Assembly (NCBI RefSeq): GCF_004136015.1
Contig: NZ_CP024866.1
Location: 4,599,192-4,663,191 of the forward strand
DNA from: Pseudomonas sp. ACM7
GTDB taxonomy: Bacteria > Pseudomonadota > Gammaproteobacteria > Pseudomonadales > Pseudomonadaceae
Length of the DNA: 64,000 nt
Direction: 5' to 3'
The notes beneath the pieces were generated by a model, which saw only the letters and a program-made list of their open reading frames with translations, was not told the DNA's origin and did not search any database. The translations under genes and the position numbers were made by a program. Shown in pieces: positions 43,990 through 55,690 of this stretch. Positions within the stretch are counted from its first letter, which is position 1. Every line of letters begins with the position of its first letter.

Positions 43990-44916
43990 TTAACCCGCCA
44001 TCGCCAACCGGTTACGTCCCTCGCGCTTGGCCACATACAACGCACTGTCGGCTCGTCGCAACAGGCTCTCGGCAGACTCGCCGGGCAATAGCGTCGAGCA
44101 GCCAAGGCTGACCGTCAGCTCGATCGCATGGCCGTCGGCCGAATATTCCTCTGCCTGCACTGCAAATCGTAGCCGTTCGCCAACCAAGGCTGCTGCCTCA
44201 CGGCTCGTGTTGGAAAGCAGGATCAGGAACTCTTCGCCACCAAAGCGGAAGACCATGTCCACGTTGCGCAACTGGTTTTTGATCGAGGCTGCAACGGCCT
44301 TGAGCACGTCATCGCCGGCGCTGTGTCCGTGGTTGTCGTTGATGCGTTTGAAGTAATCGATGTCCAGCATCAGCAGCGACAAGGGTTGCAGATGCCGAAG
44401 TGACATCTCGATTTCCCGTTGCAGGGTCTGATCCATGGCGATGCGGTTGCCGGTATCCGTGAGCGGATCGCGCAAGGCGCTTTGGGTGGCAGCGCGGTAG
44501 AGCAAGGCATTGCGCATCGGATACAGCAATGCGGACAGCAGTGACTCGAGGTTGCCTTGTTCCTGCTCACTGAAACGCTGATTGCGGCGGAATACCAGTT
44601 CACCCAGATCCTCGCCTTCATGGCTGAGGCTGTAGCTGATCGAATGATGGCCGCGCAGGCCGAATTCCAGGCGCAAGTCGCTGGACGTGTGCTCGTACGT
44701 CAAGGCGTCAAGCGGTACGAGTCGCTGAATCTCACGGAAGAAGAGCCCGAGAATGCGTTGCGGCTCAAGACTGGTTTGCAGCTGCAGGCTCAGTTGCTGG
44801 CGCAGTTGCGAAAGGCTGACGGGCCTCTCGATGAGGGTAGGCTGCTGACCAAAGCCCAGGCGTTGCAATTTGGCGCTATCGAAGTCAATTGCGTTGGTCT
44901 GGGAAGGTGATTTCAT
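43990..44916 (-). CDS. diguanylate cyclase (GGEEF)
   Basis: A 308-residue cytoplasmic protein. Residues about 30-150 look like a GAF-type sensory domain; residues 150-305 form the GGDEF domain with active site GGEEF at 226-230, so it should make c-di-GMP from two GTP. A product-inhibition I-site, RNVD, lies at 217-220, exactly five residues before it. No membrane segment. Single gene, convergent with the MFS-acyltransferase gene. The signal is unknown. Confidence 0.92.
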   Translation of the reverse strand: MKSPSQTNAIDFDSAKLQRLGFGQQPTLIERPVSLSQLRQQLSLQLQTSLEPQRILGLFFREIQRLVPLDALTYEHTSSDLRLEFGLRGHHSISYSLSHEGEDLGELVFRRNQRFSEQEQGNLESLLSALLYPMRNALLYRAATQSALRDPLTDTGNRIAMDQTLQREIEMSLRHLQPLSLLMLDIDYFKRINDNHGHSAGDDVLKAVAASIKNQLRNVDMVFRFGGEEFLILLSNTSREAAALVGERLRFAVQAEEYSADGHAIELTVSLGCSTLLPGESAESLLRRADSALYVAKREGRNRLAMAG

Positions 44917-45174
44917 ATGGCGTGCGCCCCTAAGCAGTAAGGCTGTCTTACAGGCTGGGTGAGAGCGGCTTTGGGCTGCGCGTCATACTGGTCCATCAGT
45001 CCCGTAGGACATTTGGCCCAAGTTTAGTCCGCTTTGCCGACGATAAGTAACCTGTCGGCTCAGGCGTCCGCCCGTTTGCTTTCACACTGCGTGTCTGAGC
45101 AAATTTAGAGCGAAACTCGTGCCATTCGGTTCATTCGGATAAAAATCGTTCTAAATCAAAGTATTGGAGTGTTG

Positions 45175-45243
45175 ATGAAGAATGTCGCCGCATTCGGTGA
45201 CGGTTGTTTGACTTGTGATGGCGGTAGTTACGACGCACTTTGA
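45175..45243 (+). CDS. candidate micro-protein, 22 residues, CxxC
   Basis: ATG 45175 follows TTGGAG by five bases, a strong ribosome site. The 22 residues begin MKNVAAFGDG, then CLTCDGG (a CxxC pair), and end SYDAL before TGA 45243. A perfect hairpin begins three bases after the stop. No family is recognised. The good ribosome site, the compact frame and the following hairpin are the reasons to list it; it could be chance. Confidence 0.4.
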   Translation: MKNVAAFGDGCLTCDGGSYDAL

Positions 45244-45245
45244 AT

Positions 45246-45269
45246 GCCGCGACGGGAAGTCGTCGCGGC
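45246..45269. terminator. 9-bp hairpin without T-run
   Basis: GCCGCGACG and CGTCGCGGC pair perfectly around six bases. It lies just after the micro-ORF and, on the other strand, just after the yciK stop. The lack of a T-run on either strand makes Rho-independent termination uncertain. Confidence 0.45.
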
Positions 45270-45289
45270 ACAAAAGCGACGCGCGGGCG

Positions 45290-46030
45290 TTACTGAGCGT
45301 TGAACGCCTGGCCGTTGATGCCGGTGCTGTCCGGACCCATCAGGTAGAGGTAGACCGGCATGATCTCCTCGGGCGTCGGGTTGTTCAGCGGGTTTTCACC
45401 CGGGTAAGCCTGGGCGCGCATGCTGGTGCGGGTGGCACCCGGGTTGATGCTGTTGGAGCGCACCGGTGTCACGGTGTCGACTTCGTCGGCCAGGGTTTGC
45501 ATCAAGCCTTCGGTGGCGAACTTGGACACGCCGTATGCGCCCCAATACGCACGACCCTTGCGGCCGACGCTGCTGGAGGTGAACACCACCGAAGCGTCCT
45601 GAGACAGCTTGAGCAGCGGCAACAGGGTGCTGGTGAGCATGAACATGGCGTTGACGTTGACGTGCATGACACGCATGAAGTTTTCGCCGGATAGCTGCTC
45701 GATCGGCGTACGCGGGCCAATGATCGACGCGTTGTGCAGCAAACCGTCGAGATGGCCGAATTCGGTTTCGATCATCGCTGCCAGCTCATCGTATTGATGG
45801 GGCAGGGCGGTTTCCAGGTTGAACGGGATTACGGCCGGTTGTGGATGGCCGGCGGCTTCGATTTCGTCGTAGACCTGAGTCAGGTTGGCCTCGGTCTTGC
45901 CCAGCAGCAGCACGGTGGCGCCATGTGCAGCGAAGGTTTTTGCGGCGGCAGCGCCGATGCCACGGCCAGCGCCGGTGACCAGGATGACCCGGTCCTTGAG
46001 CAATTCTGGGCGGGCGGAATAATCAAACAT
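45290..46030 (-). CDS. yciK: YciK family short-chain oxidoreductase
   Basis: A 246-residue SDR enzyme. The cofactor loop is VTGAGRGIG, the active-site Tyr and Lys are in YGVSK and a catalytic Ser precedes them (FTSSSVGRKG). The sequence as a whole matches YciK, a conserved proteobacterial SDR of unknown substrate. It is the last gene of the ubiG-mupP-yciK run on the minus strand, separated from mupP by a REPIN. MFDYSARPELLKDRVILVTG is a plausible native N-terminus. Confidence 0.9.
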   Translation of the reverse strand: MFDYSARPELLKDRVILVTGAGRGIGAAAAKTFAAHGATVLLLGKTEANLTQVYDEIEAAGHPQPAVIPFNLETALPHQYDELAAMIETEFGHLDGLLHNASIIGPRTPIEQLSGENFMRVMHVNVNAMFMLTSTLLPLLKLSQDASVVFTSSSVGRKGRAYWGAYGVSKFATEGLMQTLADEVDTVTPVRSNSINPGATRTSMRAQAYPGENPLNNPTPEEIMPVYLYLMGPDSTGINGQAFNAQ

Positions 46031-46072
46031 AAGAAAACCTCACAAAGCAGAAGACACATTGCGGCGCGGCCA

Positions 46073-46164
46073 TTCGCGGGCAAGCCCGCTCCCACAAGGA
46101 TCGAAGGTGTTCACACATGTTGCATCCACCAACAGGACCCTGTGGGAGCGGGCTTGCCCGCGAA
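46073..46164. repeat. REPIN between mupP and yciK
   Basis: TTCGCGGGCAAGCCCGCTCC and its complement flank about 45 bases of spacer. This copy has the GCCCGCGAA variant of the stem rather than GCTCGCGAA. Confidence 0.92.
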
Positions 46165-46208
46165 GGCGTCAGCATTCACGCCTCATTTCCAGAACCTGAA
46201 ACCGGCAC

Positions 46209-46880
46209 TCAGCAGCTACAGAGGGCGCTATCCAAAACCTTGCGCAGCTCCAGCGGATGATCGACCACCACATCCGCGCCCCAATGCCGCGGGTTATCGT
46301 CCGGATGAATGTAGCCATAAGTCACGGCGGCCGTCTTGGTGCCGGCATCGCGACCGGATTCGATATCGCGCAAGTCATCACCCACGAACAACACGCTGGC
46401 CGGGTCCAGGTCGAGCATCTTGCACGCCAGGATCAACGGCTCGGGGTCCGGTTTGCTGTTCTTCACATGGTCCGGGCAGATCAACAGCGCCGAGCGCTCG
46501 GCCAGGCCAAGCTGCTGCATGATCGGCTCGGCGAACCGCAGCGGCTTGTTGGTGACCACGCCCCAGATCAGGTTGGCCTTTTCGATGTCGGCCAGCAGTT
46601 CGCCCATGCCGTCGAAGAGTTTGCTGTGAACCGCGCAACCGGCGAGGTAACGCTCCAGAAACTCCAGGCGTAATTCCTCGAAACCCGGTGATTCCGGGTC
46701 CATGGAGAAGGTCACGGCGACCATCGCCTTGGCGCCGCCGGAGATCTCGTCGCGAATGTGTTTGTCGTTCATCGGCGGCAAGCCGCGATCGGCGCGCATC
46801 GCCTGACAAATCGCAATGAAGTCCGGCGCGGTGTCGAGCAGGGTGCCGTCCATGTCGAAAAGAACTGCTCTGATACGCAT
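46209..46880 (-). CDS. mupP: N-acetylmuramic acid 6-phosphate phosphatase MupP
   Basis: A 223-residue HAD-superfamily phosphatase. Asp9 and Asp11 of the first motif ([10 protein letters not shown]) are present, with the TNKP second motif and VGDDLRDIE last motif. Its position directly after ubiG matches MupP of pseudomonads, which dephosphorylates MurNAc-6-P in the peptidoglycan recycling route that bypasses de novo synthesis and affects fosfomycin tolerance. Older annotation calls this gene a phosphoglycolate phosphatase. It starts four bases after the ubiG stop. Confidence 0.88.
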   Translation of the reverse strand: MRIRAVLFDMDGTLLDTAPDFIAICQAMRADRGLPPMNDKHIRDEISGGAKAMVAVTFSMDPESPGFEELRLEFLERYLAGCAVHSKLFDGMGELLADIEKANLIWGVVTNKPLRFAEPIMQQLGLAERSALLICPDHVKNSKPDPEPLILACKMLDLDPASVLFVGDDLRDIESGRDAGTKTAAVTYGYIHPDDNPRHWGADVVVDHPLELRKVLDSALCSC

Positions 46881-46884
46881 CGGC

Positions 46885-47583
46885 TTACTCCTCGCGCAGG
46901 GTCTGGATCATGTAGTTGACGTCCACGTCGGAGGCCAGTTTGTAGTGCTTGGTCAGCGGGTTGTAGGTCAGGCCGATGATGTCCTTGACGGTCAGGCCGG
47001 CCATGCGGCTCCAGGCACCCAGCTCCGAAGGGCGGATGAATTTCTTGAAATCGTGGGTGCCGCGCGGCAGCAGCTTCATGATGTATTCCGCGCCGACGAT
47101 GGCGAACAGATACGCCTTCGGGTTGCGGTTGATGGTGGAGAAGAACACCTGGCCACCGGGTTTGACCATGCGGAAGCAGGCGCGGATCACCGAGGACGGG
47201 TCCGGCACGTGCTCGAGCATTTCCAGGCAGGTGACCACGTCGAACTGCTCAGGCATTTCTTCAGCCAGCGCTTCGGCGGTGATCTGCCGGTATTCGACGC
47301 TCACCCCGGATTCCAGTTGATGCAGTTGCGCGACCGCCAGCGGCGCTTCGCCCATGTCGATGCCCATGACGGTAGCGCCGCGCTGGGCCATGGCTTCGCT
47401 GAGAATGCCACCGCCGCAACCGACGTCGAGGACTTTCTTGCCGGCCAGGTTGACCCGTTCGTCAATCCAGTTGACCCGCAGCGGGTTGATGTCGTGCAGC
47501 GGTTTGAACTCGCTTTCGCGGTCCCACCAGCGATGGGCCAGGGCTTCGAATTTGGCGATTTCGGCGTAGTCGACGTTGCTCAT
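46885..47583 (-). CDS. ubiG: ubiquinone biosynthesis O-methyltransferase
   Basis: A 232-residue SAM-dependent methyltransferase performing both O-methylation steps of ubiquinone synthesis. Characteristic blocks: [22 protein letters not shown] at the start, [16 protein letters not shown] (SAM site), [10 protein letters not shown], and [13 protein letters not shown]. The length is typical. It is transcribed after the deaminase gene (57 bases away) and is followed tightly by mupP. Confidence 0.96.
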   Translation of the reverse strand: MSNVDYAEIAKFEALAHRWWDRESEFKPLHDINPLRVNWIDERVNLAGKKVLDVGCGGGILSEAMAQRGATVMGIDMGEAPLAVAQLHQLESGVSVEYRQITAEALAEEMPEQFDVVTCLEMLEHVPDPSSVIRACFRMVKPGGQVFFSTINRNPKAYLFAIVGAEYIMKLLPRGTHDFKKFIRPSELGAWSRMAGLTVKDIIGLTYNPLTKHYKLASDVDVNYMIQTLREE

Positions 47584-47640
47584 GGTTAAGTCCTCTAAAA
47601 CTTGAAAAATCCTGTTGCCCCGGTGGTAAGTCCGGGGGGC

Positions 47641-48975
47641 TTACGATTCGGTATGGCCGCTGATGCGCTGGCCCCAGGCCTTGGCCGTGGCGCAGAGCTG
47701 TTCTTCATCCAAGCGGGTCAAGCGGCGGTCGTCGAGCAGTTGCTTGCCGGCGACCCAAAGGTGTTTCACGCAGTCACGGCCGGTGGCATAAATAAGCTGC
47801 GAAACCGGGTCGTAGACCGGTTGCTGCGCCAGGCCGGAGAGGTCGAACGCGACGATGTCTGCCGCTTTGCCGACTTCCAGCGATCCCACTTCGGATTCAA
47901 TGCCCAGCGCGCGGGCGCCGTTGAGCGTGGCCATGCGCAGGGCGCGATGGGCATCCAGCGCAGTGGCCGAGCCGGCAACAGCTTTGGCCAGCAAGGCGGC
48001 GGTGCGCGTTTCGCCGAGCAGGTCCAGGTCATTGTTGCTGGCCGAGCCATCGGTGCCGACCGCCACATTGACGCCCGCCTGCCACAAACGCTCCACCGGG
48101 CAGAAACCACTGGCTAGCTTGAGGTTCGACTCCGGGCAATGAATCACGTTGGTGTTGCTTTCTACCAGCAACACCAGGTCTTCATCGCTGATCTGGGTCA
48201 TATGAACCGCCTGGAAGCGGGGCCCCAACAAACCCAGGCGCCCGAGGCGGGCCAACGGGCGTTCGCCGCGCTGCTCGAGGGACTGCTGCACTTCATAAGC
48301 TGTTTCATGTACGTGCATATGGATCGAGGCGTCCAGCTCTTCGGTGATCACCCGGATTTTCTCCAGGTTCTCGTCGCCCACGGTGTAGGGTGCATGGGGG
48401 CCGAAGGTGACTTTGATACGCTCGTGGTGCTTGAGATCGTTGAACAGTTCGACGCCCTGACGAATGGCTTCGTCCGCCGTGCTGGCGCCCGGGATCGGGA
48501 AATCGAGGATCGGAATCGCGAGTTGCGCGCGAATACCGCTGTTATGGACGCGCTCGCTGGCAACCTTCGGGAAGAAATACATGTCAGAGAAACAGGTGAT
48601 ACCACCTTTGATCTGCTCGGCGATCGCCAGGTCAGTGCCGTCACGTACGAAAGCCTCATCGACCCACTTGGCCTCGGCCGGCCAAATGTGGTCTTCCAGC
48701 CAGGTCATCAGGGGCAGATCATCGGCCAGGCCACGGAACAGCGTCATCGCCGCATGCCCGTGGGCATTGATCAAACCGGGGCAGAGCAACATGTCCGGCA
48801 ATTCGCGGACTTCGGTTGCGTTAAGCTTCAGCGCAGCCGAGCGCGGGCCGATGAATACGATGCGTCCGTCGCGGATGCCCAGGGCGTGCTCTTTGAGGAC
48901 AACGCCAGCGGGTTCGACGGGTACCAGCCAGGTCGGCAGCAATAGCAAGTCGAGCGCAGCGGCAGTGTTCGGCAT
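47641..48975 (-). CDS. mtaD: 5'-methylthioadenosine/S-adenosylhomocysteine deaminase (TRZ/ATZ family)
   Basis: A 444-residue amidohydrolase. Metal-binding histidines appear in INAHGHAAM and MHVHETAY, and the aspartate in [12 protein letters not shown]. In P. aeruginosa the equivalent enzyme deaminates methylthioadenosine to methylthioinosine, an unusual first step of methionine salvage; the divergent mtnA, which acts later in the same salvage, supports that role. The start at 48975 ([13 protein letters not shown]) is natural. The frame stays open for another 1.2 kb antisense to mtnA, which is not coding. Confidence 0.88.
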   Translation of the reverse strand: MPNTAAALDLLLLPTWLVPVEPAGVVLKEHALGIRDGRIVFIGPRSAALKLNATEVRELPDMLLCPGLINAHGHAAMTLFRGLADDLPLMTWLEDHIWPAEAKWVDEAFVRDGTDLAIAEQIKGGITCFSDMYFFPKVASERVHNSGIRAQLAIPILDFPIPGASTADEAIRQGVELFNDLKHHERIKVTFGPHAPYTVGDENLEKIRVITEELDASIHMHVHETAYEVQQSLEQRGERPLARLGRLGLLGPRFQAVHMTQISDEDLVLLVESNTNVIHCPESNLKLASGFCPVERLWQAGVNVAVGTDGSASNNDLDLLGETRTAALLAKAVAGSATALDAHRALRMATLNGARALGIESEVGSLEVGKAADIVAFDLSGLAQQPVYDPVSQLIYATGRDCVKHLWVAGKQLLDDRRLTRLDEEQLCATAKAWGQRISGHTES

Positions 48976-49044
48976 CGAGAATCGGTTCCAGAGCTTTTGT
49001 AAAGGATGGCGAAGTATACCCGAGCGTCTTCGCAGGGGGATCGC

Positions 49045-49050
49045 TATAAT
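49045..49050 (+). promoter_or_regulatory. candidate -10 box of mtnA
   Basis: A consensus TATAAT, 34 bases before the mtnA ATG. No good -35 hexamer at 16-18 bases, so it may need an activator. Divergent from mtaD, whose own promoter must lie between 48976 and 49083. Confidence 0.5.
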
Positions 49051-49083
49051 CGACGGCTTTTGTTCATGAGTACGGGGTGACGG

Positions 49084-50160
49084 ATGCGCGATCGACTGTT
49101 GGCTGCGGAGAAGGTGAAGGCCATCGATTGGCGTGATGGCGCCCTTTACCTGCTGGATCAGCGTATTTTGCCGTTCGAGGAAACCTGGATCGCCTACACC
49201 AGCGCTGCTGGCGTGGCCGAGGCCATTCGTTCGATGGTGGTGCGCGGCGCGCCGGCAATTGGCATCAGTGCCGCCTATGGAGTTGTGCTGGCGGCCCGCG
49301 CGCGGTTTGCCAAGGGCGGTGACTGGCAGGCGGCGCTGGAAGAGGATTTCGCGCTGCTGGCCGATTCCCGTCCGACCGCGGTCAACCTGTTCTGGGCCCT
49401 GGGCCGCATGCGCGACCGGCTTGAACGTCTGAAGCATCACGCCGATCCGCTGGCGGTGCTGGAGGCGGAGGCTATCGCCATTCACGAGAGTGATCGCGAA
49501 GCCAACCTGACCATGGCGCAACTCGGTGTGGATCTGATCCGCAAGCACCAGGGCAATGCCCAGGCGATTTTGACCCACTGCAACACCGGCGCTCTGGCCA
49601 CCGGCGGCTTTGGCACGGCGCTTGGCGTGATTCGTGGCGCTTTCATTGAAGGCATGGTCGAGCGCGTCTATGCCGACGAAACCCGTCCATGGCTGCAAGG
49701 TTCGCGGCTGACCGCATGGGAACTGGCCAACGAAGGCATTCCCGTCACGCTCAATGCCGACTCCGCCGCCGCCCACATCATGAAGACCAAAGGCATTACC
49801 TGGGTGATTGTCGGCGCTGACCGGATCACCGCCAATGGCGACGTGGCCAACAAGATCGGCACTTATCAGCTGGCGGTGAACGCCATGCACCACGGCGTGC
49901 GTTTCATGGTGGTGGCGCCGAGTTCGACCATCGACATGAACCTGGCCAGCGGTGATGACATCCCGATTGAAGAACGCGATGGTCGCGAGTTGCTGGAAGT
50001 CGGCGGCAAGCGGGTCGGGGCCGATGTCGATGCGTTCAACCCGGTGTTCGACGTGACCCCGGCTGACTTGATCGATGCGATCGTCACCGAAAAAGGCATC
50101 GTCGAACGCCCGGATACCGCGAAAATGGCGCAGTTGATGTGCCGCAAGCGTCTGCATTAA
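49084..50160 (+). CDS. mtnA: S-methyl-5-thioribose-1-phosphate isomerase
   Basis: A 358-residue aldose-ketose isomerase related to eIF2B. It converts methylthioribose 1-phosphate to the ribulose form in methionine salvage. Conserved stretches: [35 protein letters not shown] (active-site Cys), [26 protein letters not shown] and [17 protein letters not shown]. The ATG at 49084 follows GGGGTGACGG. Divergent from the methylthioadenosine deaminase gene, so the two form a salvage locus. Confidence 0.96.
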   Translation: MRDRLLAAEKVKAIDWRDGALYLLDQRILPFEETWIAYTSAAGVAEAIRSMVVRGAPAIGISAAYGVVLAARARFAKGGDWQAALEEDFALLADSRPTAVNLFWALGRMRDRLERLKHHADPLAVLEAEAIAIHESDREANLTMAQLGVDLIRKHQGNAQAILTHCNTGALATGGFGTALGVIRGAFIEGMVERVYADETRPWLQGSRLTAWELANEGIPVTLNADSAAAHIMKTKGITWVIVGADRITANGDVANKIGTYQLAVNAMHHGVRFMVVAPSSTIDMNLASGDDIPIEERDGRELLEVGGKRVGADVDAFNPVFDVTPADLIDAIVTEKGIVERPDTAKMAQLMCRKRLH

Positions 50161-50185
50161 AGATATCTGGTGCCTGATAAATCGC

Positions 50186-50283
50186 CTTCGCGAGCAAGTC
50201 GGATCGCCGCACCGCCGCTCCCACATTTGACCGAGTTCTCCAGTTAGACTCGGTCGAGTGTGGGAGCGGGCTTGCTCGCGAAG
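50186..50283. repeat. REPIN with the variant long left arm
   Basis: The right arm is a standard GTGGGAGCGGGCTTGCTCGC unit; the left has the insertion TCGGATCGCCGCACCG between GCGAGCAAG and CCGCTCCC, as in the cobB REPIN at 19816. A short inner stem ACCGAGT / ACTCGGT occupies the spacer. Confidence 0.92.
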
Positions 50284-50610
50284 AGGCCCTCACAGCCACT
50301 GAACAACCCCCTTTCACCCCGTAAATCTTCAATTAAAAAGGCTCTAAGCCTCTCTCGTCCCCTTCAAGCCTGTCACCGGTCAACTAACTATGCTCCATGC
50401 GCATCAGGGGGATAGGTGCGTGGCGGCTCTTGTGATAACATCCGGCGGTTTCCAAGGTGGCCCGATGTGGCTGCCTTTACTGCGCAGATCCATGGCATAA
50501 CTCGTTGATTTGTCGTAAGTCGGTGCATGGCACTCAGCCTGCAGCGGCGAGCTTCGTTCGTCCCATATGGATGTGACGAAGTTTCACCAGAAAAAGGAAT
50601 CAGGCTTCTC
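50284..50610 (+). promoter_or_regulatory. gyrA upstream region
   Basis: 327 bases without a supported gene. A possible extended -10, TGTGATAACAT, is at about 50431-50441, giving a long leader of about 165 bases. An open frame in phase with gyrA reaches back to 50527, but it is not needed and is unlike GyrA. Confidence 0.35.
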
Positions 50611-53268
<2,658 letters not shown>

Positions 53269-53279
53269 GCGGACAGACA

Positions 53280-53312
53280 GGGGGCGGATGAGAATTCGCC
53301 CCCTTGTTGTTT
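53280..53312 (+). terminator. gyrA intrinsic terminator
   Basis: GGGGGCG pairs with CGCCCCC around GATGAGAATT, followed by TTGTTGTTTG, 12 bases after the gyrA stop. Confidence 0.85.
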
Positions 53313-53349
53313 GTCTGCAATGAAATTATCGACGCCCATGGAGATCGAG

Positions 53350-53439
53350 TGTGGGAGCGGGCTTGCTCGCGAAGACGGACTGACATTCAACATCGATGTC
53401 GCCTGTTACACCGCTTTCGCGAGCAAGCCCGCTCCTACA
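53350..53439. repeat. REPIN between gyrA and serC
   Basis: A TGTGGGAGCGGGCTTGCTCG unit and an inverted partner with one change (CTCCTACA for CTCCCACA), spacer about 42 bases with the stem ACATTC/GATGT. Confidence 0.92.
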
Positions 53440-53498
53440 TTGGATCTGCGTCGACTGATATGTTTGCGTGATACCACCAAATCAGAGCGAGATTGGAT

Positions 53499-54584
53499 GT
53501 GAGCAAGAGAGCCTATAACTTCTGTGCCGGTCCTGCGGCACTTCCCGAAGCTGTCCTGCAGCGCGCCCAGGGTGAACTCCTTGATTGGCATGGCAAAGGC
53601 TTGTCGGTCATGGAAATGAGCCATCGCAGTGATGAGTTCGTGTCCATCGCCACCAAGGCCGAGCAGGATCTGCGTGATCTGCTGAATATCCCCTCGAACT
53701 ATAAAGTGCTGTTTCTGCAAGGTGGCGCCAGCCAGCAATTTGCTCAGATTCCTCTGAACCTGTTGCCGGAAAGCGGCACCGCCGACTATATCGACACCGG
53801 TATCTGGTCGCAGAAAGCCATCGAAGAAGCTTCGCGCTACGGTCACGTCAATGTCGCCGCCACCGCCAAGCCTTACGACTATTTCGCTATTCCCGGTCAG
53901 AACGAATGGAACCTGTCGAAAGATGCGGCCTACGTTCACTACGCGCCGAACGAAACCATCGGTGGTCTGGAATTTCAGTGGATCCCGGAAACCGGCGATG
54001 TTCCGCTGATCGCCGACATGTCCTCGGACATCCTGTCGCGTCCGATCGATGTTTCGCGCTTTGGCATGATCTACGCCGGTGCCCAGAAAAACATCGGCCC
54101 GAGCGGCGTCGTCGTCAACATCGTTCGCGAAGACCTGCTGGGTCATGCCCGTTCCCTGTGCCCGACCATGCTCAACTACAAGGTCGCGGCCGACAACGGC
54201 TCGATGTACAACACCCCGCCAACCCTGGCCTGGTACCTCTCGGGTCTGGTATTCGAGTGGCTGAAAGAGCAGGGTGGTGTTGAAGCCATCGGCAAGCTCA
54301 ACGAAGTGAAGCAGCGCACGCTGTACGACTTCATCGACGCCAGCGGCTTGTACAGCAACCCGATCAACAAATCGGATCGCTCGTGGATGAACGTGCCGTT
54401 CCGCCTGGCGGACGACCGTCTCGACAAGCCATTCCTGGTCGGTGCCGAAGAGCGTGGCCTGTTGAACCTCAAGGGTCACCGTTCTGTGGGTGGCATGCGT
54501 GCCTCCATCTATAACGCCGTCGACATCGTTGCGGTCAACGCACTGATTTCGTACATGGCAGAGTTCGAGAAGGAACACGGCTAA
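53499..54584 (+). CDS. serC: phosphoserine aminotransferase
   Basis: A 361-residue PLP aminotransferase of serine and pyridoxine synthesis. The start is GTG 53499, giving the canonical MSKRAYNFCAGPAALP; the TTG two codons earlier is not needed. The PLP lysine is in YAGAQKNIGPSG. The length equals the E. coli-type enzyme. First gene of the serC-pheA-hisC-tyrA/aroA-cmk operon; its TAA overlaps the pheA ATG (TAATG). Confidence 0.96.
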   Translation: MSKRAYNFCAGPAALPEAVLQRAQGELLDWHGKGLSVMEMSHRSDEFVSIATKAEQDLRDLLNIPSNYKVLFLQGGASQQFAQIPLNLLPESGTADYIDTGIWSQKAIEEASRYGHVNVAATAKPYDYFAIPGQNEWNLSKDAAYVHYAPNETIGGLEFQWIPETGDVPLIADMSSDILSRPIDVSRFGMIYAGAQKNIGPSGVVVNIVREDLLGHARSLCPTMLNYKVAADNGSMYNTPPTLAWYLSGLVFEWLKEQGGVEAIGKLNEVKQRTLYDFIDASGLYSNPINKSDRSWMNVPFRLADDRLDKPFLVGAEERGLLNLKGHRSVGGMRASIYNAVDIVAVNALISYMAEFEKEHG

Positions 54585-55678
54585 TGTCTGAGCAAGAACT
54601 CAAGGCACTGCGCCTGCGCATTGATGCCCTGGACGAGAAAGTCCTGGAGCTGATCAGTGAGCGCGCACGCTGCGCCCAGGAAGTTGCGCGAGTAAAGATG
54701 GCCTCGCTGGCCGAAGGCGAAGTGCCGGTGTTCTATCGTCCTGAGCGTGAAGCTCAGGTGCTCAAGCGCGTCATGGAGCGTAACCAGGGTCCGCTGGGCA
54801 ACGAAGAGATGGCGCGGCTGTTCCGCGAAATCATGTCCTCGTGCCTGGCCCTCGAGCAGCCGCTGAAAGTGGCTTACCTCGGCCCTGAAGGCACCTTCAC
54901 CCAAGCCGCGGCCATGAAGCACTTCGGTCATGCCGTGATCAGCAAGCCGATGGCAGCGATCGACGAAGTGTTCCGTGAAGTGGCGGCCGGTGCGGTGAAC
55001 TTTGGCGTGGTTCCGGTGGAAAACTCCACCGAGGGCGCGGTCAACCACACCCTCGATAGCTTCCTCGAACACGACATGGTGATCTGTGGCGAAGTCGAGC
55101 TGCGGATTCACCACCACCTGTTGGTCGGTGAAAACACCAAGACCGACAGCATCAGCCGTATCTATTCCCACGCCCAGTCCCTGGCCCAGTGCCGCAAGTG
55201 GCTGGACGCGCATTACCCGAATGTCGAGCGCGTGGCAGTGTCCAGCAACGCCGAAGCGGCCAAGCGGGTCAAGGGTGAGTGGAACTCGGCGGCGATTGCC
55301 GGCGATATGGCCGCAGGCTTGTACGGGCTGACCCGTCTGGCCGAGAAAATCGAGGATCGCCCGGACAACTCCACGCGATTCCTGATGATCGGCAGCCAGG
55401 AAGTGCCGCCGACCGGCGACGACAAGACTTCGATCATCGTCTCCATGAGCAACAAGCCCGGCGCTCTTCACGAGTTGCTGGTGCCGTTCCACGACAACGG
55501 CATCGACCTGACGCGAATCGAGACGCGTCCTTCGCGCAGCGGTAAATGGACCTACGTGTTCTTCATCGACTTCGTCGGCCACCACCGCGACCCACTGGTC
55601 AAAGGTGTGTTGGAAAAGATCAGTCAGGAAGCAGTGGCACTCAAAGTGCTGGGTTCCTACCCGAAAGCAGTTCTCTAA
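54584..55678 (+). CDS. pheA: bifunctional chorismate mutase / prephenate dehydratase
   Basis: A 364-residue enzyme leading from chorismate to phenylpyruvate. An AroQ-type chorismate mutase domain occupies residues 1-90 (LRLRIDALDEKVLELISERA), the dehydratase about 95-270 (AYLGPEGTFTQAA, VPVENSTEGAV, NSTRFLMIG) and an ACT regulatory domain the end (NKPGALHELLVPF, IETRPSR), which binds phenylalanine for feedback inhibition. It starts inside the serC stop and is followed after 12 bases by hisC. Confidence 0.97.
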   Translation: MSEQELKALRLRIDALDEKVLELISERARCAQEVARVKMASLAEGEVPVFYRPEREAQVLKRVMERNQGPLGNEEMARLFREIMSSCLALEQPLKVAYLGPEGTFTQAAAMKHFGHAVISKPMAAIDEVFREVAAGAVNFGVVPVENSTEGAVNHTLDSFLEHDMVICGEVELRIHHHLLVGENTKTDSISRIYSHAQSLAQCRKWLDAHYPNVERVAVSSNAEAAKRVKGEWNSAAIAGDMAAGLYGLTRLAEKIEDRPDNSTRFLMIGSQEVPPTGDDKTSIIVSMSNKPGALHELLVPFHDNGIDLTRIETRPSRSGKWTYVFFIDFVGHHRDPLVKGVLEKISQEAVALKVLGSYPKAVL

Positions 55679-55690
55679 GGGCGGTAGCAA

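Larger units (their letters stand above)
44917..45289. other. 373-base gap holding a micro-ORF and a hairpin
   Basis: The gap contains the minus-strand promoter region of the diguanylate cyclase. It also holds a 22-codon plus-strand frame with a ribosome site (45175-45243) and a 9-bp hairpin (45246-45269). AT-rich sequence at 45130-45165 may be a promoter, but no strong -35/-10 pair was found. Confidence 0.6.

Noticed and set aside
47641..50226. 861-codon minus-strand open frame spanning the deaminase and the antisense of mtnA
   Set aside because: Only the part up to 48975 matches the amidohydrolase. The rest is antisense to mtnA, which is a clear gene on the other strand.
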